This document shows positions 9,051-17,791 of a DNA stretch of 64,000 nucleotides, piece after piece. The notes under the pieces are model-generated. The model was not told the origin of the DNA. It did not search any database and worked only from the letters and a program-made list of their open reading frames with translations. This DNA comes from Roseovarius dicentrarchi (GTDB lineage: Bacteria; Pseudomonadota; Alphaproteobacteria; Rhodobacterales; Rhodobacteraceae), in contig NZ_QNQP01000001.1 in NCBI RefSeq assembly GCF_003316635.1, forward strand, positions 124,001 to 188,000, in the 5' to 3' direction. Both the position numbers and the translations under genes were made by a program. How positions within the stretch are numbered: the stretch's first letter is position 1; each line of letters begins with the position of its first letter.

Positions 9051-10007
9051 ATGGCAGATTGGACTTGCACACATGTCGCCATTGTCGGGGCTGGCCTGTT
9101 GGGCCATGCCATCGGCCTGGTTCACGCCGTTGGCGGATGCCATGTCGTGCTGCACGATCTGAGCGGTGACGCGTTGGACCGCGCCATGGATCTGGTGCGG
9201 TCGGCGGCGGACGGAATTGTCGAGGGCGGCATCCACAGCCGCGATGAGGTCAATCAGGCCATTGCCCGGATTTCGACCGAAACCGACATGGCTGCCGCCT
9301 TGGCGCGCGCGGATCTGGTCGTCGAGGCGATCATCGAGGATGCAGAGGCCAAGCGCGAGGTGTTCGCGCAGATCGACAGGCACGCGCCGGAGCAAGCCGT
9401 GATTGCCAGCAACACGTCCTATCTGGATATTTTCCCGCTGGTGCCTAATCGCAGGCAAAGCCGCACGATGATCGTTCACTGGTACACGCCGCCCTATGCG
9501 ATCGACCTTGTGGATGTGGTGCGTGGCCCGCACACCCGGCCGGATCTGACGGATGCCATGTGCAGCTTTCTGCGCGGCATCGGAAAAAAGCCGGTTTTGC
9601 TGAAACAGTTCATCAACGGCTACATTGCCAACCGAATCCAGACCGCCATCAGCCTGGAGGCGTTTCATCTGATCGATGCCGGGCTGGCCACGGCAGAGGA
9701 TATCGACACCGCGATCATGCATGGGTTGGCCGGGCGGCTGGCATTGATGGGCCATCTCAGGCGCATTGATTACACCGGCCTGAAGGTCACGCAGATGAAT
9801 CTGGCAAACAAAGGCTACAGCCCGCCAGTTGCGCGCGGACATGCTGACGTGGTCGACAGGCTGGTGGCCGAAAACAAGCTGGGCGTCGCGACGGGCGAAG
9901 GCTTCTACAGCTATGAAGGGCGTACACCTGCCCAGCTTTTCAAGGGGCGCGACCGCAAGCTGTTCGCGCTCAAGCGCGCACTCACAGACATCAGAAAACA
10001 GGAGTGA
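9051..10007 (+). CDS. 3-hydroxyacyl-CoA dehydrogenase-family NAD-dependent dehydrogenase
   Basis: 318 aa. The start at 9051 has a strong GGGAAGGA binding site directly before it. The N-terminal Rossmann domain carries GAGLLG (residues 13-18), and SNTSY marks the catalytic-domain junction. Where the family usually reads HFFNP it has HWYTPPYAIDLVDVV. The C-terminal helical domain (about 190-285) matches 3HCDH_C. This length and architecture fit 3-hydroxy-acid dehydrogenases such as L-carnitine dehydrogenase as well as 3-hydroxybutyryl-CoA dehydrogenase. With a BKACE enzyme in the same cluster, oxidation of a 3-hydroxy acid to a 3-keto acid is a reasonable inference. Confidence 0.82.
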   Translation: MADWTCTHVAIVGAGLLGHAIGLVHAVGGCHVVLHDLSGDALDRAMDLVRSAADGIVEGGIHSRDEVNQAIARISTETDMAAALARADLVVEAIIEDAEAKREVFAQIDRHAPEQAVIASNTSYLDIFPLVPNRRQSRTMIVHWYTPPYAIDLVDVVRGPHTRPDLTDAMCSFLRGIGKKPVLLKQFINGYIANRIQTAISLEAFHLIDAGLATAEDIDTAIMHGLAGRLALMGHLRRIDYTGLKVTQMNLANKGYSPPVARGHADVVDRLVAENKLGVATGEGFYSYEGRTPAQLFKGRDRKLFALKRALTDIRKQE

Positions 10008-10079
10008 ACCTGTTCGCCGAACAAGGAAACCAAGCAGTCGGCGCCACTGACCTCGGCCACATTTCAAGGGAGAGAAAAG

Positions 10080-11252
10080 TTGGATATCAAAATTCATCGC
10101 AGAGCAATGATGGCCGCACTGACATGTTCAGCGCTGGCGTTGTCGGCAGGCGTTGCGCAGGCGCAGGACGTGCTTCGTGTCGGCGTGATCGGACCGCTGA
10201 CCGGCGGGGGCGCCGCCTGGGGTCTGGGCCTGGACGGCGGCGTCAAGATTGCCGCGCAGGAAATAAACCAGGACGGCGGCCTGAAAGTGGGCGACGACAC
10301 CTACACGATCGAGGTCGTGTCCTATGACGATCAGTACAAGGCCGCAGAAGCGCTGACCGCCGCCAACCGCCTGATGGGCCCCGACGATGTGCGCTTTATC
10401 TTTGGGCCGATCGGCTCGGCATCGCTTCTGGCGATCAAGCCGATGACCGAACGCGAAGGTGTGCAGCTTTATACCGGCGCCTGGGCGGCGGATGTGCTGA
10501 AGGACAGCGAGTATGTCTTTCGCGTTGGGCCGACGACACAGGAATTTGCGCCCTCGACCGTTCAGTGGGTCAAGGAAAACAAGCCTGACGTGCAGCGTAT
10601 CGGCCTGATCGCGGCCAATGATGAAACCGGCTGGAACAGCCAGAAAATTCAGGCAAACGCCTATTCCGAGGCCGGCTTTGACGTGGTCACAACCGAATTC
10701 TTTGAGCGCACGCAGAATGATTTCAGCGCGATCCTGACCAAGATGCTGGCGCAGGACCCCGACAACATCGAGCTGGACACAGCGGCACCGCGCACAGCGG
10801 GCCTGATTGTGCGTCAGGCCCGCGATCTGGGCTACACCGGCAGTTTCACCAAATTCGGCGGTTTCGATGTCGATGAATTGGTCAAGGCCGCGGGCAAGCA
10901 ATACGCCGAGGGTGTCGTCGGCATCACCATGGCCGCGCCGGATACGGAGGTCTGGAACCGTCTTGGTGACGAATTTGCAAAGCTGCACAAGGCCGAGATG
11001 AACGACTATGTCGTCATGTTCTATGACGCGGCAAACCTGGTGTTCAGCGCCATGGAAAATGCCGGATCTCTGGACAGCGACGATGTGGTGGCGGCCCTTG
11101 AATCCAGCGCCCCCTTCGAGGGGTCGGTCGGCACCATGACATGGGGCGGCGGCGAGGCTTACGGCGTCGATCACCAGATCTATCGCTCGGTCGTGATGGT
11201 CGAAATTCAGGACGGCGCCGGTGTCGTCATTGGCGAAGCCAAGCTCAACTGA
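10080..11252 (+). CDS. Periplasmic substrate-binding protein, LivK-like (system 2)
   Basis: 390 aa from a TTG start at 10080 that has a good AGGGAGAG binding site. The in-frame ATGs at 10107 and 10110 lack one. A Sec signal peptide ends near residue 28 (AGVAQA then QDVLRVGVIGPLTGGGA). The rest is a two-lobed Peripla_BP_6 fold. It binds an unknown small substrate for the LivHMGF genes that follow in the same orientation. Sequence similarity to the system 1 binding protein appears low by eye, so a different ligand is likely. Confidence 0.87.
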   Translation: MDIKIHRRAMMAALTCSALALSAGVAQAQDVLRVGVIGPLTGGGAAWGLGLDGGVKIAAQEINQDGGLKVGDDTYTIEVVSYDDQYKAAEALTAANRLMGPDDVRFIFGPIGSASLLAIKPMTEREGVQLYTGAWAADVLKDSEYVFRVGPTTQEFAPSTVQWVKENKPDVQRIGLIAANDETGWNSQKIQANAYSEAGFDVVTTEFFERTQNDFSAILTKMLAQDPDNIELDTAAPRTAGLIVRQARDLGYTGSFTKFGGFDVDELVKAAGKQYAEGVVGITMAAPDTEVWNRLGDEFAKLHKAEMNDYVVMFYDAANLVFSAMENAGSLDSDDVVAALESSAPFEGSVGTMTWGGGEAYGVDHQIYRSVVMVEIQDGAGVVIGEAKLN

Positions 11253-11273
11253 TCATCAAGCGGGACGAAGCGA

Positions 11274-12122
11274 ATGTTACAGCAATTTCTGGTCGTCGCG
11301 GGCCTGTCGTCTGCGACATACATGCTGACGGCACTGGGGTTCACCCTGATCTTCGGGATCATGCGTGTCGTCAATTTCGCGCATGGGGAGTTTTTGCTGA
11401 TCGGCGCCTACACCGTCTTTGTTGCCCAGTACAATCTGGGCCTGGACTATATGATCGCACTTCCCCTGGCGGCCGTCGTCGCCGGGGGATTTGGCATCAT
11501 TGCAGAACGCCTGGTATTCCGCCGTTTTACCGGCGACGAAACGGGCGGCATGATTGTTGCGCTGGCGCTGGCCATTACGATCAAGGGCGCGGTGACGATT
11601 ATATGGGGCGTGGACAGCCAGCCCATCGACAGACCCTTTTCCGGCTCGTTCCAGATCGCCGGCGCTTTCATTCCCAAAGATCAGCTGTTCGCGGCGGTCA
11701 TGGCACTGGTGCTGGTTGCCGGCACGTACTGGCTGCTTAACCATACGCGCCTTGGGCTGGCGATGCGCGCCGTCGCGCAGGCACCTGATGTGGCGCGCCT
11801 GCAAGGCATCACCCCGTGGAAGACGTACCCGGCCGCCTTTGCCATCGGCTGCGCACTGGCCGGTTTTGCCGGTGCGCTGGCCGCACCAATCTACGGGGCA
11901 GAGCCGAACATGGGCGAGGCCGCGCTGATGAAGGCCTTTATTGTCGTGGTTCTGGGCGGCCTTGGCTCTATTCCCGGCGCCTTGCTGGCTGCGGTCCTGC
12001 TGGCCACAATCGAGGCGGGGATATCCATCTTGTTCAACTCCAGCATTGCCGCGCTTGCGTCATTTCTGGTCGTGATCGTGGTCCTGCTGGTGCGCCCGGC
12101 CGGCATTCTGGGGAGGACATAA
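11274..12122 (+). CDS. Branched-chain amino acid-type ABC transporter permease, LivH family (system 2)
   Basis: 282 aa inner-membrane permease with the LivH start (TALGFTLIFGIMRVVNFAHGEFLLIGAY in segments, about residues 17-44) and the GGLGSIPGA motif near residue 228. It follows the binding protein by 21 nt, and its TAA overlaps the next ATG (TAATG), so it is translationally coupled to livM. Confidence 0.9.
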   Translation: MLQQFLVVAGLSSATYMLTALGFTLIFGIMRVVNFAHGEFLLIGAYTVFVAQYNLGLDYMIALPLAAVVAGGFGIIAERLVFRRFTGDETGGMIVALALAITIKGAVTIIWGVDSQPIDRPFSGSFQIAGAFIPKDQLFAAVMALVLVAGTYWLLNHTRLGLAMRAVAQAPDVARLQGITPWKTYPAAFAIGCALAGFAGALAAPIYGAEPNMGEAALMKAFIVVVLGGLGSIPGALLAAVLLATIEAGISILFNSSIAALASFLVVIVVLLVRPAGILGRT

Positions 12123-13042
12123 TGCGAAACTACGCCCAAATCGTTCTGGCGCTGGTCATTTGCGCTGCCGCGCTGTCCCCGTTCCTTATCGGTGGACGGT
12201 TCACCTATCACATTGCGATCCTGATCGGGATCAACCTGCTGCTGGCACTCAGCCTGCATCTGATGTTGCGCATCGGGCAGTTGTCGCTGGTGCAGGCGGG
12301 TTTCATGGGCATTGGCGCCTATGCATCCGCACTCCTGACGCGCGATGTCGGCTTTCCCTTCTTGCTGGGCATGCTCATGGCCATTGCCATCCCGGCGGCT
12401 ATTGCATTCGTTCTGGGCACTGTCATCCTCAAGGTGCGGGGCGTGCATTTTGCGCTGCTGACATTTGTAATGGGCGAGGCGATCGTTCTGGTTTTCGTCG
12501 AGTTTGTGGTTCCCTTCGGCGGCAATAACGGGCTGATGCGGATACCCGCGGCGTCGATTTTCGGGCTTTCCCTGCACGACCGGCCCAGCTTTTACGTCTT
12601 TGTTCTGGTCGTCGTCGGCGCGGCGCTGCTGGTGTTGCGCGGCATGCTGCACGGCCAGTCCGGGCGCATTCTGGACGGGCTGGACAAGAACGAAGCGCTG
12701 GTTCAGTCCTTTGGGATCGACGCGTTGGGCTGGCGAAGGTTTGTCTTTGCGGTCAGCGCCGGCATCGCGGGGGCATCGGGCTGCCTTTATGCGCATTACC
12801 TCAGCTATATCTCGCCCGAAGCGTTCAATGTCATAACCTCGATCAATGCCCTGGTCATCAACGTCGTGGGCGGCGCGTCGCTGATTGCCGGGCCGATCAT
12901 CGGGGCGGTACTGCTGGTGCCGCTGCCTGAATTGTTCCGCTCAGCGATCACATATCAGCAATTTCTGTACGGAATCTCGCTGTTGCTGCTGATGCTGTTC
13001 ATGCCGCAGGGCATTGCCGGACTGTTGAGGAGGAAGAAATGA
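12122..13042 (+). CDS. Branched-chain amino acid-type ABC transporter permease, LivM family (system 2)
   Basis: 306 aa, the standard LivM length, polytopic. The conserved segment LSLHLMLRIGQLSLVQAGFMG lies near residues 41-61, with Gln where system 1 has Ser-Phe-Gly-His. The end LFMPQGIAGLLRRKK is typical of the family. The start at 12122 overlaps the livH stop by one base, and the stop overlaps the livG start by four (ATGA). Confidence 0.9.
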   Translation: MRNYAQIVLALVICAAALSPFLIGGRFTYHIAILIGINLLLALSLHLMLRIGQLSLVQAGFMGIGAYASALLTRDVGFPFLLGMLMAIAIPAAIAFVLGTVILKVRGVHFALLTFVMGEAIVLVFVEFVVPFGGNNGLMRIPAASIFGLSLHDRPSFYVFVLVVVGAALLVLRGMLHGQSGRILDGLDKNEALVQSFGIDALGWRRFVFAVSAGIAGASGCLYAHYLSYISPEAFNVITSINALVINVVGGASLIAGPIIGAVLLVPLPELFRSAITYQQFLYGISLLLLMLFMPQGIAGLLRRKK

Positions 13043-13815
13043 CGCACGCACAGCTGGAACTGAAAGGTGTCTCGCGCAATTTCGGCGGTATCAAGGCGGT
13101 CGACAATGTCAGCTTTGCCGTCGATCCGGGGCGCATTACCGGGCTGGTCGGTCCAAACGGCGCGGGCAAGACGACGTTGTTCAACCTGATCACCGGCGGC
13201 ATGCGCGCAAATAGTGGCACGATCCACTTCAACGGCCGCGAAATCTCCGGCTGGGCGCCGGGCAAGGTTGCGCAGGCTGGACTGGTGCGCAGTTTCCAGA
13301 CCGCGATGACGCTGCCGGAGCTGACCGTGCGCGAGCATCTGGAGCAGGCGGTACTGTTCAAAACCGCCGGTACGCCGCTGTCGATCCTGTCGGCGCGAAA
13401 ATTGCGCGCGGCGCGCGATGAGGCGCGGACGGTGGCCGAAGACATGCTGACATTCGCCGGTCTTGCAGACAGCGCCGATGAGGTCGCAGCGTCCCTGCCC
13501 TATGGATTGCAGAAAATACTTGGCGTCGCCATGGCCATCGCCACGAGGCCCCGGATGCTGCTGGCCGATGAGCCGGCCGCCGGGTTGAACGGCGCCGAAA
13601 CCGCCCGCATGGAAACGCTGTTTCGCGCGGTTCACAATGAACGCGGCATTGCCCTGATCGTGATCGAACATGACCTGCCAATGGTCATGCGGCTGTGCGA
13701 CCGTATCATTGCCCTGTCACAAGGCCAGCTGATCGCCGACGGCACGCCCGGCGCGGTGCGCAACGATCCGACCTTCATCGAGGCCTATTTGGGAAGCTCG
13801 GCAGATGCGGCTTGA
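13039..13815 (+). CDS. ABC transporter ATP-binding protein, LivG type (system 2)
   Basis: 258 aa ATPase. Walker A is GPNGAGKTT (about residues 37-45). The signature is degenerate (SLPYGLQKILGVAMAIA) and Walker B is MLLADEPAAGLN, followed by the H-loop IVIEHDLPMVM. The normal LivG tail (NDPTFIEAYLG) is present, unlike the frameshifted system 1 copy. It overlaps livM upstream by 4 nt and livF downstream by 11 nt. Confidence 0.9.
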   Translation: MTHAQLELKGVSRNFGGIKAVDNVSFAVDPGRITGLVGPNGAGKTTLFNLITGGMRANSGTIHFNGREISGWAPGKVAQAGLVRSFQTAMTLPELTVREHLEQAVLFKTAGTPLSILSARKLRAARDEARTVAEDMLTFAGLADSADEVAASLPYGLQKILGVAMAIATRPRMLLADEPAAGLNGAETARMETLFRAVHNERGIALIVIEHDLPMVMRLCDRIIALSQGQLIADGTPGAVRNDPTFIEAYLGSSADAA

Positions 13816-14530
13816 ACTTGACAATATCTCGATCCATTTCGGCGCGATCAAGGCGGTTCGCAATGTGTCGATAGACGTGCCATCCGGCAGCGTGGCCGCG
13901 ATCATCGGCGCCAATGGCGCGGGCAAGACCACGATCATGCGGGGCATTGTCGGACTGGTGCCGCTTGCGGGCGGCGATATCCGGCTTGATGGGACTGTTA
14001 TCAACGATGTGCCGACCGAACAGCGCACCCGCAGCGGTGTGGCGCTCTCGCCCGAAGGGCGCCGCCTGTTCCCCGAAATGACCGTCGAGGACAACCTGCG
14101 TACCGGCGCCTATCTGCGGCGCGATGCGGCGGCCGTGAAGGGCGATATGGACATGGTTTATGACCTGTTTCCGCGCCTGACGGAGCGGCGCCAAAGCCTG
14201 GGCCGCACCCTGTCCGGGGGCGAACAGCAGATGGTCGCCATCGGGCGCGCCCTGATGGCTGCACCGCGTCTTTTGCTGCTGGACGAGCCGTCACTGGGGT
14301 TGGCGCCGGGGGTCATCCACATGATGGCCGGTGCGATACGCCGTATTGCAGATACCGGGGTGACCGTTTTGTTGGTCGAGCAGAACTCGCATCTGGCCCT
14401 GTCGCTGTCCCGCACCGGGCATGTTCTGGAAAGCGGGCGACTGATACGCTCTGCCCCCTCGGCCGAGCTGTTGCAGGACGAAGATCTGAAACGCGCCTAC
14501 TTGGGCGATGACCCGATGGCCGTAAAATGA
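13805..14530 (+). CDS. ABC transporter ATP-binding protein, LivF type (system 2)
   Basis: 241 aa ATPase with canonical motifs: Walker A GANGAGKTT, Q-loop region VALSPEGRRLFPEMTV, signature LSGGEQQMVAIGRAL, Walker B LLLLDEPSLGLAP and H-loop LLVEQN. Here the Walker A lysine is present, in contrast to the system 1 homologue. It completes the second HAAT importer. The next gene (GST) begins 11 nt after the stop, which points to one transcript. Confidence 0.9.
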   Translation: MRLELDNISIHFGAIKAVRNVSIDVPSGSVAAIIGANGAGKTTIMRGIVGLVPLAGGDIRLDGTVINDVPTEQRTRSGVALSPEGRRLFPEMTVEDNLRTGAYLRRDAAAVKGDMDMVYDLFPRLTERRQSLGRTLSGGEQQMVAIGRALMAAPRLLLLDEPSLGLAPGVIHMMAGAIRRIADTGVTVLLVEQNSHLALSLSRTGHVLESGRLIRSAPSAELLQDEDLKRAYLGDDPMAVK

Positions 14531-14541
14531 GGGATCGCTGA

Positions 14542-15192
14542 ATGAAACTGTTTTACTCTCCCAATTCGCCTTTTGTGCGAAAGGTATTGATGACCGGAAT
14601 GGAGCTGGGGCTGGACGACCGGATCGAGCGCGTTCAGGCCGCACCGCATCCGGTAAATCGTGACCGCGACCTGATCGCGCATAATCCGCTGGGCCAGATC
14701 CCCGCCTGCCTGACCGATGATGGTGAAGAGATTTCGGACAGCCGGGTGATCTGCGAATATCTGGCGGCGCTTGTGCCCGATCAACAGATTTTCCCGTCAG
14801 GGCCGCGCCGCTGGGCAGCCCTGACGGAACAGTCCATCAGTGACGGGCTGATGGCCGCGGCCCTGTCGATCCGCTACGAGCGCAGCACACGGCCCGCCGA
14901 ACAGCAATCGCAAACATGGATCGCAGGCCAGACCGACAAGATCGAAACCGTCCTGGACGCGCTGGACCGCCGCTATGTGCGGCCGCCGCCTGGCTTTGAT
15001 ATCGGGCATATCTCGGTGGCCTGTGCGATTGACTATCTGGCGTTTCGTTTTCCTGAAATCACGCTTGGCTCGCGCTGGCCGCATCTGGCGGATTATCATG
15101 CGCTGTTGGACGCGCGGCCCTCGTTCGCTCAGACCATCCCGCCGGACAGCCCCCGTGCGCAGTCCGGCGCGGCATCCGGTGCGCCAAAGTGA
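14542..15192 (+). CDS. Glutathione S-transferase family protein
   Basis: 216 aa. Residues 1-80 look like a GST N-terminal thioredoxin fold (YSPNSPFVRKV, then the cis-Pro/SNAIL-like segment NPLGQIPACL and DSRVICEYL). Residues about 90-200 are the helical C-terminal domain. A Ser in the SPNSP segment is the likely glutathione-activating residue of this bacterial subgroup. Its position within the cluster suggests conjugation, isomerisation or thiol removal on the pathway substrate, but no substrate can be read from the sequence. The stop overlaps the sulfurtransferase start (GTGA). Confidence 0.83.
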   Translation: MKLFYSPNSPFVRKVLMTGMELGLDDRIERVQAAPHPVNRDRDLIAHNPLGQIPACLTDDGEEISDSRVICEYLAALVPDQQIFPSGPRRWAALTEQSISDGLMAAALSIRYERSTRPAEQQSQTWIAGQTDKIETVLDALDRRYVRPPPGFDIGHISVACAIDYLAFRFPEITLGSRWPHLADYHALLDARPSFAQTIPPDSPRAQSGAASGAPK

Positions 15193-16052
15193 CGGCGATG
15201 CTTGTCACCCAGGATTGGCTGCTTGACCATCTGGGCGATCCGCAGATACGCATTTTTGACTGCACTGTGGAAATGCAGCCACAACCGGTGGGCAAATCCA
15301 TTCTGATCAGCGGGTATGATGACTGGGCGCAGGTACATATCCCGGGCGCACGCTATCTTTCCATGCCCGACGATCTGTCTGCGCCCTCTGCCACCATCCC
15401 CTACGGGCTGCCCCCGGCGGCACAGATAGAAGCGGTGCTGCGCCGGCATGGTGTCAATGCAGGCGACACTATCGTGCTGTATGGTGCGGGCTATGCCGGG
15501 CCGGTCATGCGCAGCTGGTGGGTATTGACAGCCATGGGGGCGCAGGACGTGCGCATTCTGGACGGCGGGCTGGAAGGGTGGCGCGATGCGGGCCTGCCGC
15601 TGACGGATATCTCCGCCGCCCCCCTGCCTGGCAATTTCATCGCCCGGCCCCGTCCCGCGCTGGTCGCGGATGCCGACGTGGTCGCGGCCGCAATCAATGA
15701 CCCCGATACGGTTTTGCTGAACGCGCTGGCGCCTGAGCAGTTCACCGGCGCGGGCGGCGCGCATTATGGCCGTCCCGGCCGTATCCCGCACAGTGTGAGC
15801 GTGCCGTTTCGCGATCTGTTGCTGCCAGGGACGTCTTGGTTCAGATCGCCCGATGAACTGCGCGCAATCTTTGCGGCTGCCGATGTTTTGGAACAGCCGC
15901 GGATCATCAGCTATTGCGGCGGCGGGATCGCGGCAAGCGGCACGACATTTGCACTGCATCTGATCGGGCGCGATGACGCCGCGCTTTATGACGGGTCGCT
16001 CACGGACTGGACAGCCGACCCCGACCGCCCGATGATCCTAGGCCCGGCCTGA
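15189..16052 (+). CDS. Sulfurtransferase with tandem rhodanese domains
   Basis: 287 aa from a GTG overlapping the GST stop; an ATG at 15198 is an alternative. Two rhodanese domains are present. The first (about 1-130) has the structural HIPGARYL block but no active-site Cys. The second ends in YCGGGIAAS with the catalytic Cys near residue 243. The loop is closer to thiosulfate-type than to the CGSGVTA loop of mercaptopyruvate sulfurtransferases. Such enzymes move sulfane sulfur to cyanide or thiols. Together with the adjacent GST it raises the possibility of a sulfur-containing substrate, which is speculation. Confidence 0.83.
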   Translation: MTAMLVTQDWLLDHLGDPQIRIFDCTVEMQPQPVGKSILISGYDDWAQVHIPGARYLSMPDDLSAPSATIPYGLPPAAQIEAVLRRHGVNAGDTIVLYGAGYAGPVMRSWWVLTAMGAQDVRILDGGLEGWRDAGLPLTDISAAPLPGNFIARPRPALVADADVVAAAINDPDTVLLNALAPEQFTGAGGAHYGRPGRIPHSVSVPFRDLLLPGTSWFRSPDELRAIFAAADVLEQPRIISYCGGGIAASGTTFALHLIGRDDAALYDGSLTDWTADPDRPMILGPA

Positions 16053-16088
16053 CGTGGTGCGCCTTGCATTCAGCAACCGGAGAGTAGC

Positions 16089-16850
16089 ATGATCACAGCA
16101 AATCTGACAGGCAAGACCGCGCTGATCGCCGGCGGCGCCTCGGGGATCGGTTTTGCCGCTGCCCGGATGCTGGGGCAGTCCGGGGCAACGGTCTGCATCA
16201 ATCATCTGGCCGGCGATCCGGTGGCGCCTGACAGGATCGCCCAGCTGCGCAGCACCGGCATAGACGCGCATGCTGCCGAAGGCGATGTCAGCGATCCCGG
16301 TTCTGCACGGATCATGGTGACAAATGCGATTCAGACGCTTGGCGGTCTTGATATCCTGATAAACAACGCCGGCACTTCGGGCGGCGCGCAGCCTATCGCG
16401 TTTGGTGAACTGGACAAGATGACCGAGGAATTCTGGCAGCAGATCCTGTCGACAAACCTTCTGGGCGTCTTTCGCTGCACCAGCGCTGCGGCAGATGCAT
16501 TGCGGGCCAGCAGGGGCGCGGTAGTCAACACTGCTTCGATCTCGGGGTTTGGCGTGCGGGGCAGCAGTATCGCCTATGCCGCCAGCAAGGCCGCCCTGAT
16601 CAATCTGACACGCAGCCTGTCGGTCGCCCTGGCGCCAGATGTGCGCGTGAACGCCGTCGCGCCGGGGTTCGTCGATACGCCGTGGACGCAAGGCTGGTCA
16701 GATGAGCGGCGCGCAAAGGCGGTCGCGCGCACCTTGCTCAAGCGTATGGCCGCGCCCGAGGATATCGCAGAGGCCATGCTGTATCTGGCCGCTGGTGCCG
16801 CCTATGTCACCGGCCAGACAATTATTCTGGATGGCGGCACAGCCCCCTGA
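16089..16850 (+). CDS. SDR-family NAD(P)-dependent oxidoreductase
   Basis: 253 aa classical short-chain dehydrogenase/reductase. The cofactor motif is GGASGIG (residues 15-21), followed by NNAG, a catalytic Ser in NTASISGF and the YAASK motif. The C-terminus VTGQTIILDGGTAP is typical of FabG-like enzymes. It would interconvert a hydroxyl and a carbonyl group. A GGAGAG-like binding site precedes the ATG, and it is co-oriented with its neighbours at short spacing. Confidence 0.88.
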   Translation: MITANLTGKTALIAGGASGIGFAAARMLGQSGATVCINHLAGDPVAPDRIAQLRSTGIDAHAAEGDVSDPGSARIMVTNAIQTLGGLDILINNAGTSGGAQPIAFGELDKMTEEFWQQILSTNLLGVFRCTSAAADALRASRGAVVNTASISGFGVRGSSIAYAASKAALINLTRSLSVALAPDVRVNAVAPGFVDTPWTQGWSDERRAKAVARTLLKRMAAPEDIAEAMLYLAAGAAYVTGQTIILDGGTAP

Positions 16851-16884
16851 AATGCCAACGATTTGAAAGCCGAGGAGAGAGTAA

Positions 16885-17766
16885 ATGCATCACTGCCATT
16901 CCCAGTGGGGCCGCCGCGAACAGATCGGCGCCGGTGTGTATCTGACCCCCGAGAAAACGCTGTCGGCGATGGCGCTGGTGCGCGACGGAATACTGACGGA
17001 TATCAGCCATGATATTTATTACGGCGCGCCCTGCATGCCGCCCAATCAAACGCCGTTCCTGATGTCGATCTTTGCCAGTTGGAAAGACACGATGAAGCGG
17101 CGGCGCCAGATGAAATACAACAACGAAATGGGGACCAATCTGGAACGCGTCGAAATGACGATGCATACCGGCACCCATGTCGATGCCTTGGGCCATGCCA
17201 CGATCGGCGACCGCATGTTCGGTGGTGTTTCCGCCGGGGATGAGGTGACCAGCCGGGGCCTGGATACACTGGGGGCCGAGCATATCCCGCCGATGATCAC
17301 GCGCGGTCTGCTGTTTGACGTGGCAGCTGAGACCGGGCGCGACGCGGGCGAGGTCATCACCATCGCCGATCTGGAGGCCGCAGCGAAGCGGGGTAAATTC
17401 AGCGTCGAGCAGGGCGATGTTGCGATGATCCGCACAGGATGGGGCCGTCATTACGAGACTGACAATGCAAAATATCTGAATGGGGAGCCCGGCATTGACT
17501 GCGCTGCGGCAGAGTGGCTGATCGCGCAGGGCGTGGTTGCCATCGGCGCGGACAACATGGCGGTCGAAGTCCTGCCCAATCCCGATCCATCGCAGATCAT
17601 GCCGGTACATCAACTGGCGTTGGTTGATCACGGTGTTTACCTGATCGAAAATCTCAATCTTGAGATGGCGGCCCAGGACGGTGTTTATACATCATGCTTC
17701 ATCATGCTCTCGACCAGGTTTCGGGGGGCGACCGGCGCACCGGTCCGGCCTGTTTTGCTCCGCTAA
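16885..17766 (+). CDS. Cyclase family protein (kynurenine formamidase-like metal hydrolase)
   Basis: 293 aa. The family-defining metal-binding motif HTGTHVD is at residues 94-100, followed by AIGADNMAVE and PVHQLALVDHGVYLIENLN, which supply further ligands. Members include arylformamidases, isatin hydrolases and polyketide cyclases, all Mn/Zn-dependent and cytoplasmic. The start has a GGAGAG binding site. It is the last gene before the convergent GntR regulator (25 nt gap). It probably hydrolyses an amide or cyclic intermediate of the pathway. Confidence 0.85.
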   Translation: MHHCHSQWGRREQIGAGVYLTPEKTLSAMALVRDGILTDISHDIYYGAPCMPPNQTPFLMSIFASWKDTMKRRRQMKYNNEMGTNLERVEMTMHTGTHVDALGHATIGDRMFGGVSAGDEVTSRGLDTLGAEHIPPMITRGLLFDVAAETGRDAGEVITIADLEAAAKRGKFSVEQGDVAMIRTGWGRHYETDNAKYLNGEPGIDCAAAEWLIAQGVVAIGADNMAVEVLPNPDPSQIMPVHQLALVDHGVYLIENLNLEMAAQDGVYTSCFIMLSTRFRGATGAPVRPVLLR

Positions 17767-17791
17767 GGCGGATGCCAGACGCGCAGGCGGC

